Positions 31,589-43,325 of a stretch of 64,000 bases of DNA are shown here, piece by piece. Below the pieces are notes generated by a model. That model was not told the DNA's origin and did no database searches. It worked only from the letters and a program-made list of their open reading frames with translations. Within the stretch, counting starts at the first letter, position 1; each line of letters starts with the position of its first letter. The DNA comes from Coix lacryma-jobi var. lacryma-jobi (taxonomy: Eukaryota; Streptophyta; Magnoliopsida; Poales; Poaceae), in assembly GCA_009763385.1 (NCBI GenBank), contig CM019823.1:87555104-87619103 (forward strand), in the 5' to 3' direction. Both the position numbers and the translations under genes were made by a program.

Positions 31589-33620
31589 GCCTAGCTATAG
31601 GTGCATAAGTTTCCCCAAAATCCAAACCTTCGATTTGAGTGAAACCTTGAGCCACCAACCGTGCTTTGTTCCTTGTCACCACGCCATGCTCGTCTTGCTT
31701 GTTGTGGAAGACCCATTTGGTTCCTATCACATTTTGCTTGGGCCTTTCCACCAAGGACCAGACTTCATTCCTAGTGAAGTTGTTCAGCTCTTCTTGCATA
31801 GCCATCACCCAGTCTGGATCGTCAAGTGCTTCTTCCACCCTAAGAGGTTCCAAAGAGGAGACAAACAAGTAATGTTCACAAAAATTTGCTAAACGAGAAC
31901 GTGTCGTTACCCCACGCCGTATGCTCCCCAATATGTTGTCAACGGGATGATCCCGTTGAACTGTATGATGAACTCTTGGATGTGGCACAAGTGATCTTCG
32001 TTGGATGGGTCCATCTTCATCATCTTCATCATATGCATTGATGTCCCCATCTTCTTGTCGGACTTCATGTTGAGCTTGTGTTTGATCATCAACTTGATGT
32101 ATCACTTGAACATCACCCACACTACCACCATTCGGAGTTGTGGAAGCTTCATCATGCGCATTTGGATGCACATGATGGATATGAGAATCTTGTGGAGTGT
32201 GTGATGGTTCATCTTCATCATCTTGCATTTCAACGGGCCTCACATCACCGGTTGCAAGCTTCTTGATAGCTTCGGATGGAGGCTCGTCATTACCTACAAG
32301 CTCATCATTGACTTGCTCCTTTTGAGAGCCGTTGGATTCATCAAAAGTCACGTCTACCGTTAACTCAATAGTGCCGGTGGCATTATTGAATACCCGGTAG
32401 CCATGTTCGTTAGTACCATAACCAAGTAGAAAGCCTTCATGTACCTTAGGTGCAAACTTTGAAATTTTGGCCCTCTTGTTATGTATGAAACACTTGCAGC
32501 TAAAAACTCGAAAGTAATGCACCTTTGGTTTGTTACCGGTTAGAAGCTCATATGGCGTCTTCCCTCTCAACTTGTGAAGGTAGAGGTGGTTGATTGCATG
32601 ACACGCCGTGTTCATTGCCTCCGCCCAAAAGCCATGGGAAGTCTTGTACTCATCCAACATAGATCTTGCGGCTTCAACAAGAGTTCTATTCTTCCTTTTC
32701 ACAACCCCATTTTGTTGTGGGGTATATGGAACGAAGAACTCATGCTTGATCCCTTCTTCATCAAGATACTCTTCTATGTTGGTGTTCCTAAACTCGGTCC
32801 CATTGTCGCTTCTCACTTTCTTGATCTTGGTGTCGAACTCATTTTGTGCTCTTCTAGCAAACTTCTTGAAAATGCCTTGCGTTTCGCTTTTATCTGGTAA
32901 AAAGAACACCCAAGTGAAACGAGAATAGTCATCAACAATAACGAAACCGTATTTGTTACCGCCGATGCTTTGATAAGCAACGGGTCCGATGAGGTCCATA
33001 TGCAATAGCTCCAATGGTCTTGTGGTCGACACAATGTTCTTGATTGAATGCTTTGCTCCAACTTGCTTTCCGGCTTGGCACGCACTGCAAATCCTATCTT
33101 TCTCAAAAGAAACATTGGTTAGTCCAAGGATGTGCCCTTCTCTTTGAAGTTGGGCCAAGTTCCTCATCCCAACATGAGCTAGTCGGCGATGCCAAAGCCA
33201 ACCCATTCTAGATTTTGCCATTAGACATGTTGTAGGTTCTACCTTACTAGTTGAGAAGTCAACTAAGTAAAGTTTTCCCTTCAACACGCCTTTAAATGCA
33301 ATAGAGGAATCCCTTCTTCTAGAGACGGTCACACCCTTATCCGTAAAGAGACAATCGTAACCCATTTCACAAAGTTGAGAAACGGATAACAAATTGTAAC
33401 TCAACGAATGCACAAGTAATACATTAGATATGGAATTGTCAGTTGAGATAGCAATTTTACCCAAACCAAGCACTTCTCCTTTACCATTGTCACCAAACAC
33501 AATGTTGTTGCATGAGTCGTTGCTTGGTTGAAAGGAGGAGAAGATATCTTTTGCCCCGATCATATGATTGGTGCATCCACTATCCAACACCCAACTTGAC
33601 CCACCGGACGCATATTCCTA
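31589..33620 (-). pseudogene. Copia protease-integrase-start of reverse transcriptase (element A)
   Basis: Minus strand. The protease active site is V-L-D-S-G-C-T-N-H-M near 33590. Next come the pre-integrase zinc region (H-R-R-L-A-H, then C-S-A-C) and the integrase core with D in L-L-H-M-D-L-I-G and D in R-S-D-N-G-T-E-F. The third catalytic residue is lost: the motif reads N-G-V-V-K-R-K-N-R where E-R-K-N-R is expected (codon at 32697-32699). A Ser/Asp/His-rich linker and the first reverse transcriptase motifs (G-T-K-W-V-F, R-L-V-A-Q-G-F-T-Q) follow. The frame is cut at 31589 by element B. A frameshift and a TAG separate it from gag at about 33591-33640. Confidence 0.87.
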
Positions 33621-33630
33621 CCAAACAAGT

Positions 33631-36099
33631 TTATGTTCTAGATTTAGGTACCCAAACGAGATTGGGACCTTGGGGGTTAGTCACATAAGCTTTTGGCACC
33701 CAAACATTTCTCATAATTTCCCTCTTCTTGAGGGCACCAACATACTTGACTACTATCTTACCATCCTTCCCCCAACAACACAAGTAATCACATGTATAGC
33801 TTCTTGATATGGGCTTTTGTTGCTTGGGGGCCTCCACTTGCTTCTCCTTGTTGATCTTACCATTAGCAAGTGGACCCTTTGGATTGGCAACCTTGTTGGC
33901 CTTGTTCATTAGGTCAAAGAGAGGAACCCCTTTGTTAAAGTTAACAAAAGGTACCCCATTGACCATCTTTCTACCATTGGCCTTACCACCATACCTATTG
34001 TACCCAATTCCATCCTTGATAGATGGGTGTCTTGCGGTCTTGAGGATATCTTTTGGTTGTTGCACCCTACACTTGCAACCATTCCTCAAGATCATGTTCA
34101 ACCTATTAATCTCCTTGTCTTTCTTCTCTATCTCAACAAGGTTAGTTGCACAAGCATTTATATCAAGTTTATAGCATCTTTTGCAACCATTACTAGTTGA
34201 GGCATTAGAGCCATCGGAATCCTTAGAAGAAGTTAAAGAGGTGCTATTCCAAAGAGTGTTGTAGCTTAGTTCAAGAGTTTGATATTTATTTTGAGAGCTT
34301 GTGAGGCTCTCTTGAACCATGCTAACCTCATTCTTTAGGCTTGCAATTGAGTCATTGCTCATGGAACACTCCTTAGCCAACTTCTTGTTGGAGTCATTGG
34401 CTAAAGATAGTTCCACGGTCAATTTCTCAACCTTCAACTTCTCCTCGGCAAGAGAGGCTTCCAATGCACGGTTCTTTTCTCTCTCTTGAGAGATCAAGTC
34501 CCCTTGCATTGCAAGACTCTCATTCCGACTCTCTAATTTAGTGAGCAATTTTATGATTTTAGCTCCACCTTTCTTTCCAAACTTTCTAATTAAGCTAAGC
34601 TCAAATTCATCCATATCATCATCACTACATTCATCACTAGAACAAGTAGGAGAGTTGGATGATACCTTCTCATTCTTAGCCATGAAGCAAGAATGAGTAA
34701 AGTCATCCTCGTCGTCGGAGAGGTTCTCGAACAAGCGTGACGAAGTTGTCGATGTAGCCATGTTGGAGAAGAGGCTTGGAGAAGAGGTCTTGTGTATGGC
34801 GATGTTGGCCGCTCCCTTCTCCTTCTCCTTGCTCTTGCTCTTCTCTTCATCACTTGAGTCATCTTCCGAGAACCACTCCTCACCAAGATGAGCTTCACCA
34901 CCTCTTCTTCTTCTATGCTTCTTGTCATCACTCTTGCTATACTTGTTCTTATTCTTCTTTTGTGGACAATCGACAATGAAATGATCATCCGCTCCACACT
35001 CATAGCAATTCCTCTTCTTTGACTTCTTGAAGTAACCACCTTTGCCCTTCTTGTGCATCTTCTTTCTCATGAATCTTCTAAAGTTCTTCACAATAAGGGC
35101 CAACTCATCATCGGAGTCTTCACTTCCTTCGCTTGAAGAGTCATCTCGGGCCTTGCTTCCTTCTTCTTGATTAGCCTTGAGTGCTACCACCTTTTTGTGG
35201 CTTGCCTCTTGATCTTCTATATCTTCATCATCCAAGACTTCATGATGCTTTATCTTGGCAAGCATCTCATGAGGTCCCATGCTCTCATAGTTAGGTCTCT
35301 CCATAATGATTGATGCAAGGTTCTTGTTCCTCTTTCTATATGCTCTTAATAGCTTTCTTCCAGTTGAGTAGTCATCCCACTTTGTGTCTCCGAGTGCTCT
35401 AATCTGATTGACCAACGTCATGAATCTGTCAAACATTTGTTGAGTGGTCTCACTTTTCTTGATTGCAAAGTTCTCAATCTTTCCATGAAGAAGCTCTATG
35501 TTGCACTGCCTCACACTCGCATCACCCTCATATGATATCCTGAGTGTATCCCAAATCTTCTTGGCATTCTCCATTCCATGTACCTTGTTGCTTTCTTCAG
35601 GCTTTAGGCATGATAGAATCAATGATGCGGCTTGAACATTTTGTTGAAACTCAAACATATCATTGTCGGTGAACTCTTGACCTTCAACATGACTTGGTCC
35701 ATTTTCAACAATCTCCCAAACTCTTGCAGCAAGAAGGTGTAGCTTCATCTTGTGTGTCCAATCATTGTAGTTGATTCCATCAAAGGCAGGTGGCTTGCCT
35801 AGATTGACGCTAGGCAATTGCATGACCTTGCCCATATGGCTATAGTCATATGGCACTCTAGTGAACTCGGTGTCTTTCTTGCCTTTCTCTTCATCTTCCT
35901 TCTTCTTGTCATCCTTGGGCGGCTGATTTCCACCGCTTCCGGATGCTTCGGCTTTGCTTTCCAAAGCTCGCCTCAAACTCTCCATCTCATCTTTCATTCT
36001 CTTCATCTCATCTTCATGCTTCTTTGCTTGATCTTGAATTATCTGAGCAGTAACCTTCTTGACAATCTCATCAAGCTATTCTTGACTTATGGTAGACAT
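33631..36099 (-). pseudogene. Gag of element A, early stop
   Basis: The natural ATG is at 36097-36099, just after the primer site. Codon 8 is TAG (36076-36078), after which the frame is open for 791 codons from the internal Met at 36006. The order is a Lys/Glu-rich N-terminus, a copia capsid-type region (W-T-H-K-M-K-L-H-L, then L-K-P-E-E-S-N-K-V), a CCHC knuckle C-Y-E-C-G-A-D-D-H-F-I-V-D-C (about 333-346 from Met 36006), an acidic Ser-rich part, a coiled coil (about 495-590) and a C-terminus ending near V-W-V-P-K. The length is typical of Sirevirus Gag. The early stop should abolish normal translation. Confidence 0.85.
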
Positions 36100-36138
36100 G
36101 ATTCTCCCTTACGCGGTGAAGCGCTAACACAAGGGTTA

Positions 36139-36151
36139 GGCTCCGATACCA
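36139..36151 (-). promoter_or_regulatory. Primer binding site, tRNA-iMet type (element A)
   Basis: Minus strand TGGTATCGGAGCC, 2 nt from the 5' LTR. It matches the initiator tRNA-Met primer of most plant copia elements with one difference. Confidence 0.85.
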
Positions 36152-36153
36152 AT

Positions 36154-38156
36154 TGAAAGGACCGAATCAGCCTAGAGGGGGGGGGGGTGAATAGGTGATT
36201 TTTGACTATCTGAAACTTCACAAACTATAAGATGTAGTTAGATAGCAACCGGAGAGGCCGGTTTATTTGGATAGGTACTACCGGGTGTGAAACACCGGTA
36301 CTACCGACACAAACAAACGGCACAACCGGGATCCTAATAGAGACTACAAATCCGATGAATGTAAGCTATGAAGATAATACAAGTTTCTAGCCCACTTTCC
36401 TAAGAATAATTTATGGTAAATCTACTCTCACAAAACCTTGGTTGCTCCCCTTGATGTAGATCGAGCCTTCCCAACCTAAGAAAGAGATAGGGATAGGAAG
36501 AACACGAAGAACACAATAACAAGTGAAGTAGAGAAAATAGGGACAACAACAACAAGCACACGGGACACAAGATTTATCCCGAGGTTCGGCCAATCCACTA
36601 AGGAGTGCCTACTTCCTCGTTGTTGAGGTGACCACAAAGGTCGGAGTCTATTTCACCTCCTCGCCTCACTCAAGCAACCACAAAGGCTACGAGAGTATCT
36701 CTACTAGAAATCTCAGGGTAATACAAATGCTTCGCGGAGCCCTCACAAGTAAATCAATACGGGCTACCACGAAGAACACCTAACCGGCTAGAGCTCAAAG
36801 AGCTCAAGAGTAAAAGACACAAAGCAAGCCGGCAAGATGGAAACCAAGTGCTCAAATCGAAGATTGATGCTTCCCACTCTCAAATCTCACTTCCCTAGCT
36901 CAAATCTCGCAAGGGAACGAATCTAGGAGCAAAGGGGAAGAGAGAGGGGTGAGTCAATGCTTGGAGAGAGTTTGTCACGAGTTAGGTCAGCAATAAGTGT
37001 ATCGAGTGGGTGGGTGACCGTGAAAAGTGAAGAGGGGAGGCATTTATATTCCCTCAGTCCCGAGGCTGGTCGGTACCACCGACCAGTTCACAACGGTCGA
37101 AAGAAACCAGATCTGACCAAACAAGAACCACCGACCTCACGTCGGTACCACCGCGGGCGGTAGTACCGAGGTTATGGCGGTACTACCGCCAGGCCAAATT
37201 GGCCACGAACAGAGAGCATCTCACAAAGGGACTTGGTCCCTCGGAAACTACCGCCCAAAGGTTGGTACCTCCGAGGTCGGTGGTACCGAGGTTATGGCGG
37301 TACCACCGCCAGGCCATTTTCAACTCAACACAGAGAGCTTCGCGAAACCAAGATACTACCGACCTCGGTCGGTACCACCGCGGGCGGTACTACCGAGGTT
37401 ATGGCGGTACTACCGCCAGGCCATTTTCAATTCTACACAGGGAGATCTGCAAACTTGGTTATCACCGGCCTTGGGTCGGTAGCACCGTGGGCGGTACTAC
37501 CGCCAGGCCAAAATCAGCGCGGACAGAGAGCCTTGCAAACTTGGAAACTACCGGCCATGGGTCGGTACCACCGCTGGCGGTAGTACCGAGGTTATGGCGG
37601 TACCACCGCTAGGTCAAAAACAACTCTACACAGAGAGGGTTGCAAAACCAGGTTACTACCGACCTTGCGTCGGTACCACCGTCGGCGGTAGTACCGAGGT
37701 TATGGCCGTACTACCGCCAGGTCATTTTTGACCAACACAGAGAGGGTGATTGAGCACTGCACAGAGAAGCCATGGTCGTTACCACCGACCACCCATGGTC
37801 GGTACCACCGACCATATGAAATTACCCTCTACGTGTTCGTGATTGTGCGGTGTCTCTCAAGCGAACTAAGGTTAGTCGATTTGAGCACTTTTCTCCACAT
37901 CTAGCCAACTTACTTTGTGACCCTCTTCATAGTCCAGCTTACCTATAACTCAAGTTTAAAATTGAAATTTTAAACTACCACTTGAGCTAGGCATCTTTAT
38001 GTCCAAAAAGTATCCTACGTGCTTTGTTCACGAGATTTCAACATTTCAAATCTTTCAAAGGACTAACACCTGCCTACAAGCTTTTATAACCGGTTAGTCC
38101 CTAATTTGATTGTCATTAATTAGCCAAAACCCACATTGGGGGCGAATGCACTTTCA
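36154..38156 (-). repeat. 5' LTR of element A (2003 bp)
   Basis: TGAAAGGACC...CACTTTCA on the plus strand. TATA (minus) at 37042-37048; palindromic minisatellite at about 37140-37820. Confidence 0.92.
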
Positions 38157-38206
38157 GTGAGGAACCGCTAAACCCGACCAATAAATTCCTTAAGCTTCCT
38201 TCTTGA
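38157..38206 (+). pseudogene. Protease segment of Athila-2 between element A and an in-frame TGA
   Basis: The first five bases are the right-hand GTGAG duplication. The gag-protease frame cut at 16791 resumes here for 14 codons, then meets TGA at 38204-38206. This is the third in-frame stop of the element. Confidence 0.75.
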
Positions 38207-41200
38207 AAATTGGTTGAGAGTTGTGGGATTGCACATAATATTTCTATCACAATTAACAAGGTTATCTTCCTCGCAAATTTCTATGTCTTTGACATGGACG
38301 AGGTTGACTTGTTAATTGGGCACCCACTCATGAGATTCATTGAGGGATTTCGTGAAGGGAGCCTTAAGGGTCACCTTGGGAAGGATCTAGATCTTTTAGT
38401 TCCTTTTGCCGGCTCCGTTAATTCGATAGCCGAACCAAAACCCGATCCTATTCCAATAGAAGAGGTGATGTCGGTATCTTCACTAGAAACTTCTCAACCC
38501 GATCTAGAAGAAGACGCCCATGATTTTATCCAAGAAGAAGACACTGATTTAGATGAACCGTTAGACTTGGATGAGTCTGAACCTCCACCAAAACCCTCTA
38601 TAGAGCTTAAGCCACTTCCTTCTGGGCTTAAGTATGCCTTCCTTAATGGTGATAGAGAGACTCCCGTGATCATTAGTGATCGACTTACAACGGAAGAAGT
38701 TTCTAAACTCATCACCATCCTAGAAAAACACCGACCCGTCTTAGGATATTCGTTGCAACATCTCAAGGGAATTAGTCCCGCTCTTTGCACACATCGCATT
38801 CCGATCGAACCCGATGCTACACCTTCTAGAGAGCCACAAAGGAGGCTCAACAATGTGATGAGAGAAGTAGTAAAGAAGGAGGTCTTGAAGCTCTTGCACG
38901 CGGGTATAATCTACCCTGTTCCAAACAGCGAGTGGGTCAGCCCCGTCCAAGTAGTTTTTAAGAAAGGAGGAATGACGGTCGTTAAAAATCAAAACAACGA
39001 ATTGATTCCACAACGAACCGTCACGGGATGGAGAATGTGCATAGACTACCGAAAACTTAACAAGGCCACAAAGAAAGACCACTTTCTGTTGCCATTCATC
39101 GATGAGATGTTGGAACGGCTAGCCAAACATTCCTTCTTTTGTTTCCTTGATGGATATTCGGGGTACCATCAAATTCCAATCCATCCCGACGACCAAAGTA
39201 AGACCACGTTCACATGCCCCTACGAGACATATGCATACAGGCGCATGTCATTTGGCCTGTGCAATGCCCCTGCTTCATTTCAGAGGTGCATGATGTCCAT
39301 CTTCTCGGATATGATAGAAGAAATCATGGAAGTTTTCATGGACGACTTTTCAGTCTATGGAACAACCTTTGATCACTGCTTAGAGAATCTGGACCGTGTC
39401 TTACAACGCTGTCAAGAAAAGCACTTGATCTTGAACTGGGAGAAATGCCACTTCATGGTTCGAGAAGGGATAGTGCTAGGACATAGAGTATCTGAACGTG
39501 GAATAGAGGTAGATAGATCTAAAATAGAAGTTATAGAACAGCTCCCACCTTCCACGAATGTTAAAGGCGTTCGCAGTTTCCTTGGCCACGCCGGTTTTTA
39601 TAGAAGGTTTATAAAAGATTTTTCTCAAATCGCCAGACCTTTAACAAACCTGCTAGCTAAAGACGCACCCTTTAACTTTGACGACAGATGCCTAGACTCT
39701 TTTTACCATCTCAAGAAAGCACTTATCTCTGCACCAATCATTCAACCCACTGACTGGTCGCTACCTTTTGAGATAATGTGCGATGCTAGTGACTATGCTG
39801 TAGGAGCTGTCCTAGGACAGACCCAGGATAAGAAACACTATGCCATTTCCTATGCCAGTAAAACGCTAACCGGTCCACAGCTAAACTATGCAACAACAAA
39901 AAAAGAACTTTTAGCTATGGTATTTGCTATAGACAAGTTTAGATCTTACTTGGTAGGAGCCAAGGTGATCGTCTACACCGATCACGCAGCTCTGAAATAC
40001 CTACTTATTAAGAAAGATGCTAAACCACGGCTAATAAGATGGATCCTACTCCTCCAAGAATTTGATCTAGAAATTAGAGATAAAAAGGGAGTAGAGAACT
40101 CTGTAGCCGACCACATGTCTAGAATGCAAACTGAGGATAAACAGGACCTGCCCATCAACGACTATCTTCGGGACGACACACTCCTCAAAGTTTCAGACAC
40201 CTACTCGTGGTATGCAAACATCGTCAACTACATAGTCTCAGGCTACGTACCACCTGGAGTAGACAAAAAGAAGCTTATCAAGGAGAGCTCGGTGCATCTA
40301 TGGGATGACCCGTATCTCTATAGAGTATGCCAAGATGGCATACTAAGAAGGTGTGTGCCCATGAACGAAGTAGTCAAGATCATGGAGAAGTGTCACGGAG
40401 CAGAGTATGGAGGTCATTATGGAACATTCCGAACCCATGCCAAGATTTGGCAAAGTGGATTCTATTGGCCTACTATGTATGAAGACACCAAGGACTTCGT
40501 GAAGAAGTGTGCAAGGTGTCAGAAACATGGAAACATCAATGCCCGTGATGCAATGCCACTCACAAACAACCTACAAGTAGAGCTGTACGACGCTTGGGGA
40601 ATCGACTACATGGGTCCTTTCCCCCCGTCTCAAGGTTGTGAGTATATTCTAGTGGCAGTAGACTACGTATCCAAATGGGTTGAAGCCATGCCGTGCAAAT
40701 CAGCGGATTTGTTGCACGCAACGAAGATGTTCAAGGAAATAATATTCCCACGGTTTGGCACCCCAAGGATAGTAATCAGCGATGGAGGAAGCCACTTCAT
40801 TGATAGAAAGTTCCAACGCTACTTAACAGAAAGAGGGATAAGGCACAATATTGGAACACCTTATCACCCACAAACAAGCGGACAAGCAGAAACATCAAAC
40901 AAGCAAATCAAGAATATTCTGCAAAAGACTATCAATGAAATGGGGACAGCATGGAGAAGCATGCTATCGGATGCACTGTGGGCATACAGGACCGCATACA
41001 AGACTCCAATTGGTATGACCCCATACCAACTTGTATACGGCAAGACATGCCATCTGCCCGTGGAATTGGAGCATAGAGCACACTGGGCAATAAAGAGATG
41101 GAATATGGACTTGCCCGCAGCTGGAAGAAATAGGAGAATGCAAATCTCTGAACTGGAAGAATGGAGAGAGAAGGCCTATCACAACGCTAGGATCTATAAA

Positions 41201-41491
41201 GAGAGAACCAAGAAATGGCATGACAAGAGGATCAAGCAAATGGAATTCCATCCGGGAGAGAAGGTTCTTATGTTCAACTCAAGGGTCAAGCTCTTTGGCC
41301 ATGGAAAACTAAAAAGCAAATGGGAAGGACCATTCCTCATGATCGATGCCGCAACGCATGGAGCTGTCACGCTTCAGGACACCGACGGCAACATCTTTAA
41401 GGTAAATGGCCACCGTCTCAAAGTTTTTCATGAACATGATCCCGTAGAAAATGAAGTAGACATGGTAGAGTTCAAACTATACACAACCTAA
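38207..41491 (+). CDS. Athila-type protease end, reverse transcriptase, RNase H, integrase (~1094 aa)
   Basis: The frame opens directly after the TGA; no genuine start exists because this is the inner part of a gag-pol polyprotein. The end of the protease (D-L-L-I-G-H-P-L) is followed by an acidic linker (about 75-130). Reverse transcriptase has I-D-Y-R-K-L-N and the Athila-type active site F-M-D-D-F-S-V-Y-G at about 376-384. RNase H has M-C-D-A-S-D, Y-T-D-H-A and A-D-H-M-S-R. Integrase has an HHCC finger (H-Y-G-T-F-R-T-H, C-A-R-C-Q-K-H-G), then D in G-I-D-Y-M-G, D in I-S-D-G-G-S-H-F and E in G-Q-A-E-T-S-N. All catalytic residues I can check are present. It ends after the usual integrase C-terminus. 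Confidence 0.92.
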   Translation, partial: KLVESCGIAHNISITINKVIFLANFYVFDMDEVDLLIGHPLMRFIEGFREGSLKGHLGKDLDLLVPFAGSVNSIAEPKPDPIPIEEVMSVSSLETSQPDLEEDAHDFIQEEDTDLDEPLDLDESEPPPKPSIELKPLPSGLKYAFLNGDRETPVIISDRLTTEEVSKLITILEKHRPVLGYSLQHLKGISPALCTHRIPIEPDATPSREPQRRLNNVMREVVKKEVLKLLHAGIIYPVPNSEWVSPVQVVFKKGGMTVVKNQNNELIPQRTVTGWRMCIDYRKLNKATKKDHFLLPFIDEMLERLAKHSFFCFLDGYSGYHQIPIHPDDQSKTTFTCPYETYAYRRMSFGLCNAPASFQRCMMSIFSDMIEEIMEVFMDDFSVYGTTFDHCLENLDRVLQRCQEKHLILNWEKCHFMVREGIVLGHRVSERGIEVDRSKIEVIEQLPPSTNVKGVRSFLGHAGFYRRFIKDFSQIARPLTNLLAKDAPFNFDDRCLDSFYHLKKALISAPIIQPTDWSLPFEIMCDASDYAVGAVLGQTQDKKHYAISYASKTLTGPQLNYATTKKELLAMVFAIDKFRSYLVGAKVIVYTDHAALKYLLIKKDAKPRLIRWILLLQEFDLEIRDKKGVENSVADHMSRMQTEDKQDLPINDYLRDDTLLKVSDTYSWYANIVNYIVSGYVPPGVDKKKLIKESSVHLWDDPYLYRVCQDGILRRCVPMNEVVKIMEKCHGAEYGGHYGTFRTHAKIWQSGFYWPTMYEDTKDFVKKCARCQKHGNINARDAMPLTNNLQVELYDAWGIDYMGPFPPSQGCEYILVAVDYVSKWVEAMPCKSADLLHATKMFKEIIFPRFGTPRIVISDGGSHFIDRKFQRYLTERGIRHNIGTPYHPQTSGQAETSNKQIKNILQKTINEMGTAWRSMLSDALWAYRTAYKTPIGMTPYQLVYGKTCHLPVELEHRAHWAIKRWNMDLPAAGRNRRMQISELEEWREKAYHNARIYKERTKKWHDKRIKQMEFHPGEKVLMFNSRVKLFGHGKLKSKWEGPFLMIDAATHGAVTLQDTDGNIFKVNGHRLKVFHEHDPVENEVDMVEFKLYTT

Positions 41492-43325
41492 AACCTACAG
41501 GTCTCTTCTCTTCATTGCTTGAACCAAATCCTAAAAGCTCCATGTTAGATTTATTTTGAATTTCCAAGTTTCATCTTAGATTTATTTCTTTTGAATTTCT
41601 CTTTTAAATTTCCAATGCATTTCCCTTCTTAGAGAATAAATAAAATATATATCATCTCTACTGATGTGTTTGCCACCAGTAGAGCGCTTTGCATTTTACC
41701 TTTGCGTCATGTTCAGAGTTCATTTATGTAAAGATTCAAGTGTGGGGGGTCAGACGACCCCCAAATTTCATCACTGAACCACACTGAACTGCTGAACACA
41801 GGCTGACATGTTGTAGTGCACAAAACAGAGGTAAGCAAGGGGTCGGGCGACCCCCGTTTTCTTGAATTTTTGAAAAGTGCTTTTGCAGATGTAAAACTGA
41901 ATGGAGAAAAAGGCAAATGGCAACGAAAACCACCATTTGGTGGGGTCGGCCGACCCCACCATGGTGACCTGGGCCCACCAGCTCACCTCTGCACAGTAAG
42001 CTCAACACTGCTGTCTGGTTCGTTTCCCCTTTTCTCCTCTCGATTCAAGCAGTCTCACAATCATTCCATATTCTGAATAAAATAAAATAAAAAGCTACAA
42101 AGTGACTTGAGTTATGATATGCTAAGAATGTTAATGACATAAAACCATGTTCTTACATATGTTTATACTCATGGGTAAACTAAATTAGGAAACTGTATTG
42201 ACTAAGTTGTTGTTAAAAGTGAGATAAATCTTGGCTTAAGACTCAAGCCTGTTTTTGTTTAAGGTGCTTAGAGATTTGTTTTTGAAAATATCTCAAAACC
42301 ATAGTATCATTTACTCCTCTATAGTGAGAAATACCTACCAAAACCATACATGTGCATACATGAGCAAAACCTTTTACACACATGCTACTTGTTTTTTGTC
42401 TTGAGTTTGGTCAAACCTTATTGACCCTAGTCGAGAATTTTGTCTTAATCCCAAGATCAAGATCACGTACACACCATCTACATATGCAACTTCTACACTG
42501 GAAGTATGCCTACACATGCCATTCATTTCCACTCTATAGATTCTCCGTACATTAAAGTTCTACAATATCTCTCTCTAACTCTAGTTAGTAAAAAGAGACA
42601 TTAAGGCTAAGCAAAAGAAAAAGAAAAAAAATTGTGGACACATGAAGGTCCAGTATAAAAAAAATTGGACACATGAAGGTCCACTAAAAAAAATTGGACA
42701 CATGAAGGTCCACTAAAAAAATATATATGGACACATGAAGGTCCATTGTTGAAAAATGCTAGCCATGTCTCAAGGTAAAATAAATTAGAGAGAGAGATTA
42801 TATTAAAGGAGCATTCTAGTCCACATACTTTCCATACACATGCACATCATGATCTAGGATTATGACATTCTTCTCCTTGGATCCTTGTTTTGACTTTACA
42901 ATATATGCAAACCAAGTATGCTACTTTGTTTATCCCTACCAAGCTCCACATAAGCCTGATAGATTAGGATAAAACAAAAATAAGGCAATCACATGCTATG
43001 CCTTGGTGAGGAACCAAACACCTATAAGAGTGTCTTGAGAGTACTATACGAGGACTAAGCATGAACTATGTGTTTTCCTTTCAAACTGTCCTAAAAACTC
43101 TAAGTACCAAGAACAAGAATTCAGGGAGATGACTTTGCTTTGAGATTTGTTCCTTTTCTCAACATCTAAAGGATATATGATAGACAGTACCACATAACCC
43201 ATTTGTATAAACTATGTTAGGAATGATGCTTTGTGATCATTATCATTTTAAGTATGTAATAATCACTTGTTCACTTTCTCTAACCTTTACTCGAGGATGA
43301 GCAAAGATTCAAGTGTGTGGGATCC
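41492..43325 (+). other. 3' non-coding region of Athila-2
   Basis: AT-rich, with no supported ORF. Three palindromes of the LTR type lie at 41746-41761 (GGGGTCAGACGACCCC), 41839-41854 and 41942-41957 (perfect). No TATA box or second ORF follows them, unlike Athila-1. The tract before the LTR (about 43305-43325) is only weakly purine-rich. Confidence 0.7.
42625..42760 (+). repeat. Tandem hairpin repeat, four units of about 30 bp
   Basis: Each unit has TGGAC-acatgaag-GTCCA followed by an A-run. They lie just before GCTAGCCATGTCTC, as the two units in Athila-1 do (3328-3398). Confidence 0.75.

Larger units (their letters stand above)
16792..38156 (-). mobile_element. Ty1/copia element A (Sirevirus-like) with an extra 3' ORF, TSD GTGAG
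   Basis: Perfect TSD, minus strand. 5' LTR 36154-38156, primer site 36139-36151, gag 33631-36099, protease-integrase-reverse transcriptase 31589-33620 then 22316-23591 (split by element B), internal promoter 22018-22110, 3' ORF 19397-21466, polypurine tract 18833-18846, 3' LTR 16792-18831. Without B it is about 13.4 kb, long for copia but usual for Sireviruses, which carry an extra ORF after pol. It has several inactivating changes. Confidence 0.93.

Noticed and set aside
38210..38212. TTG at 38210 as start of the Athila-2 pol
   Set aside because: The protease frame continues upstream to a TGA and, before that, to 16791; this is an interior codon of a polyprotein.
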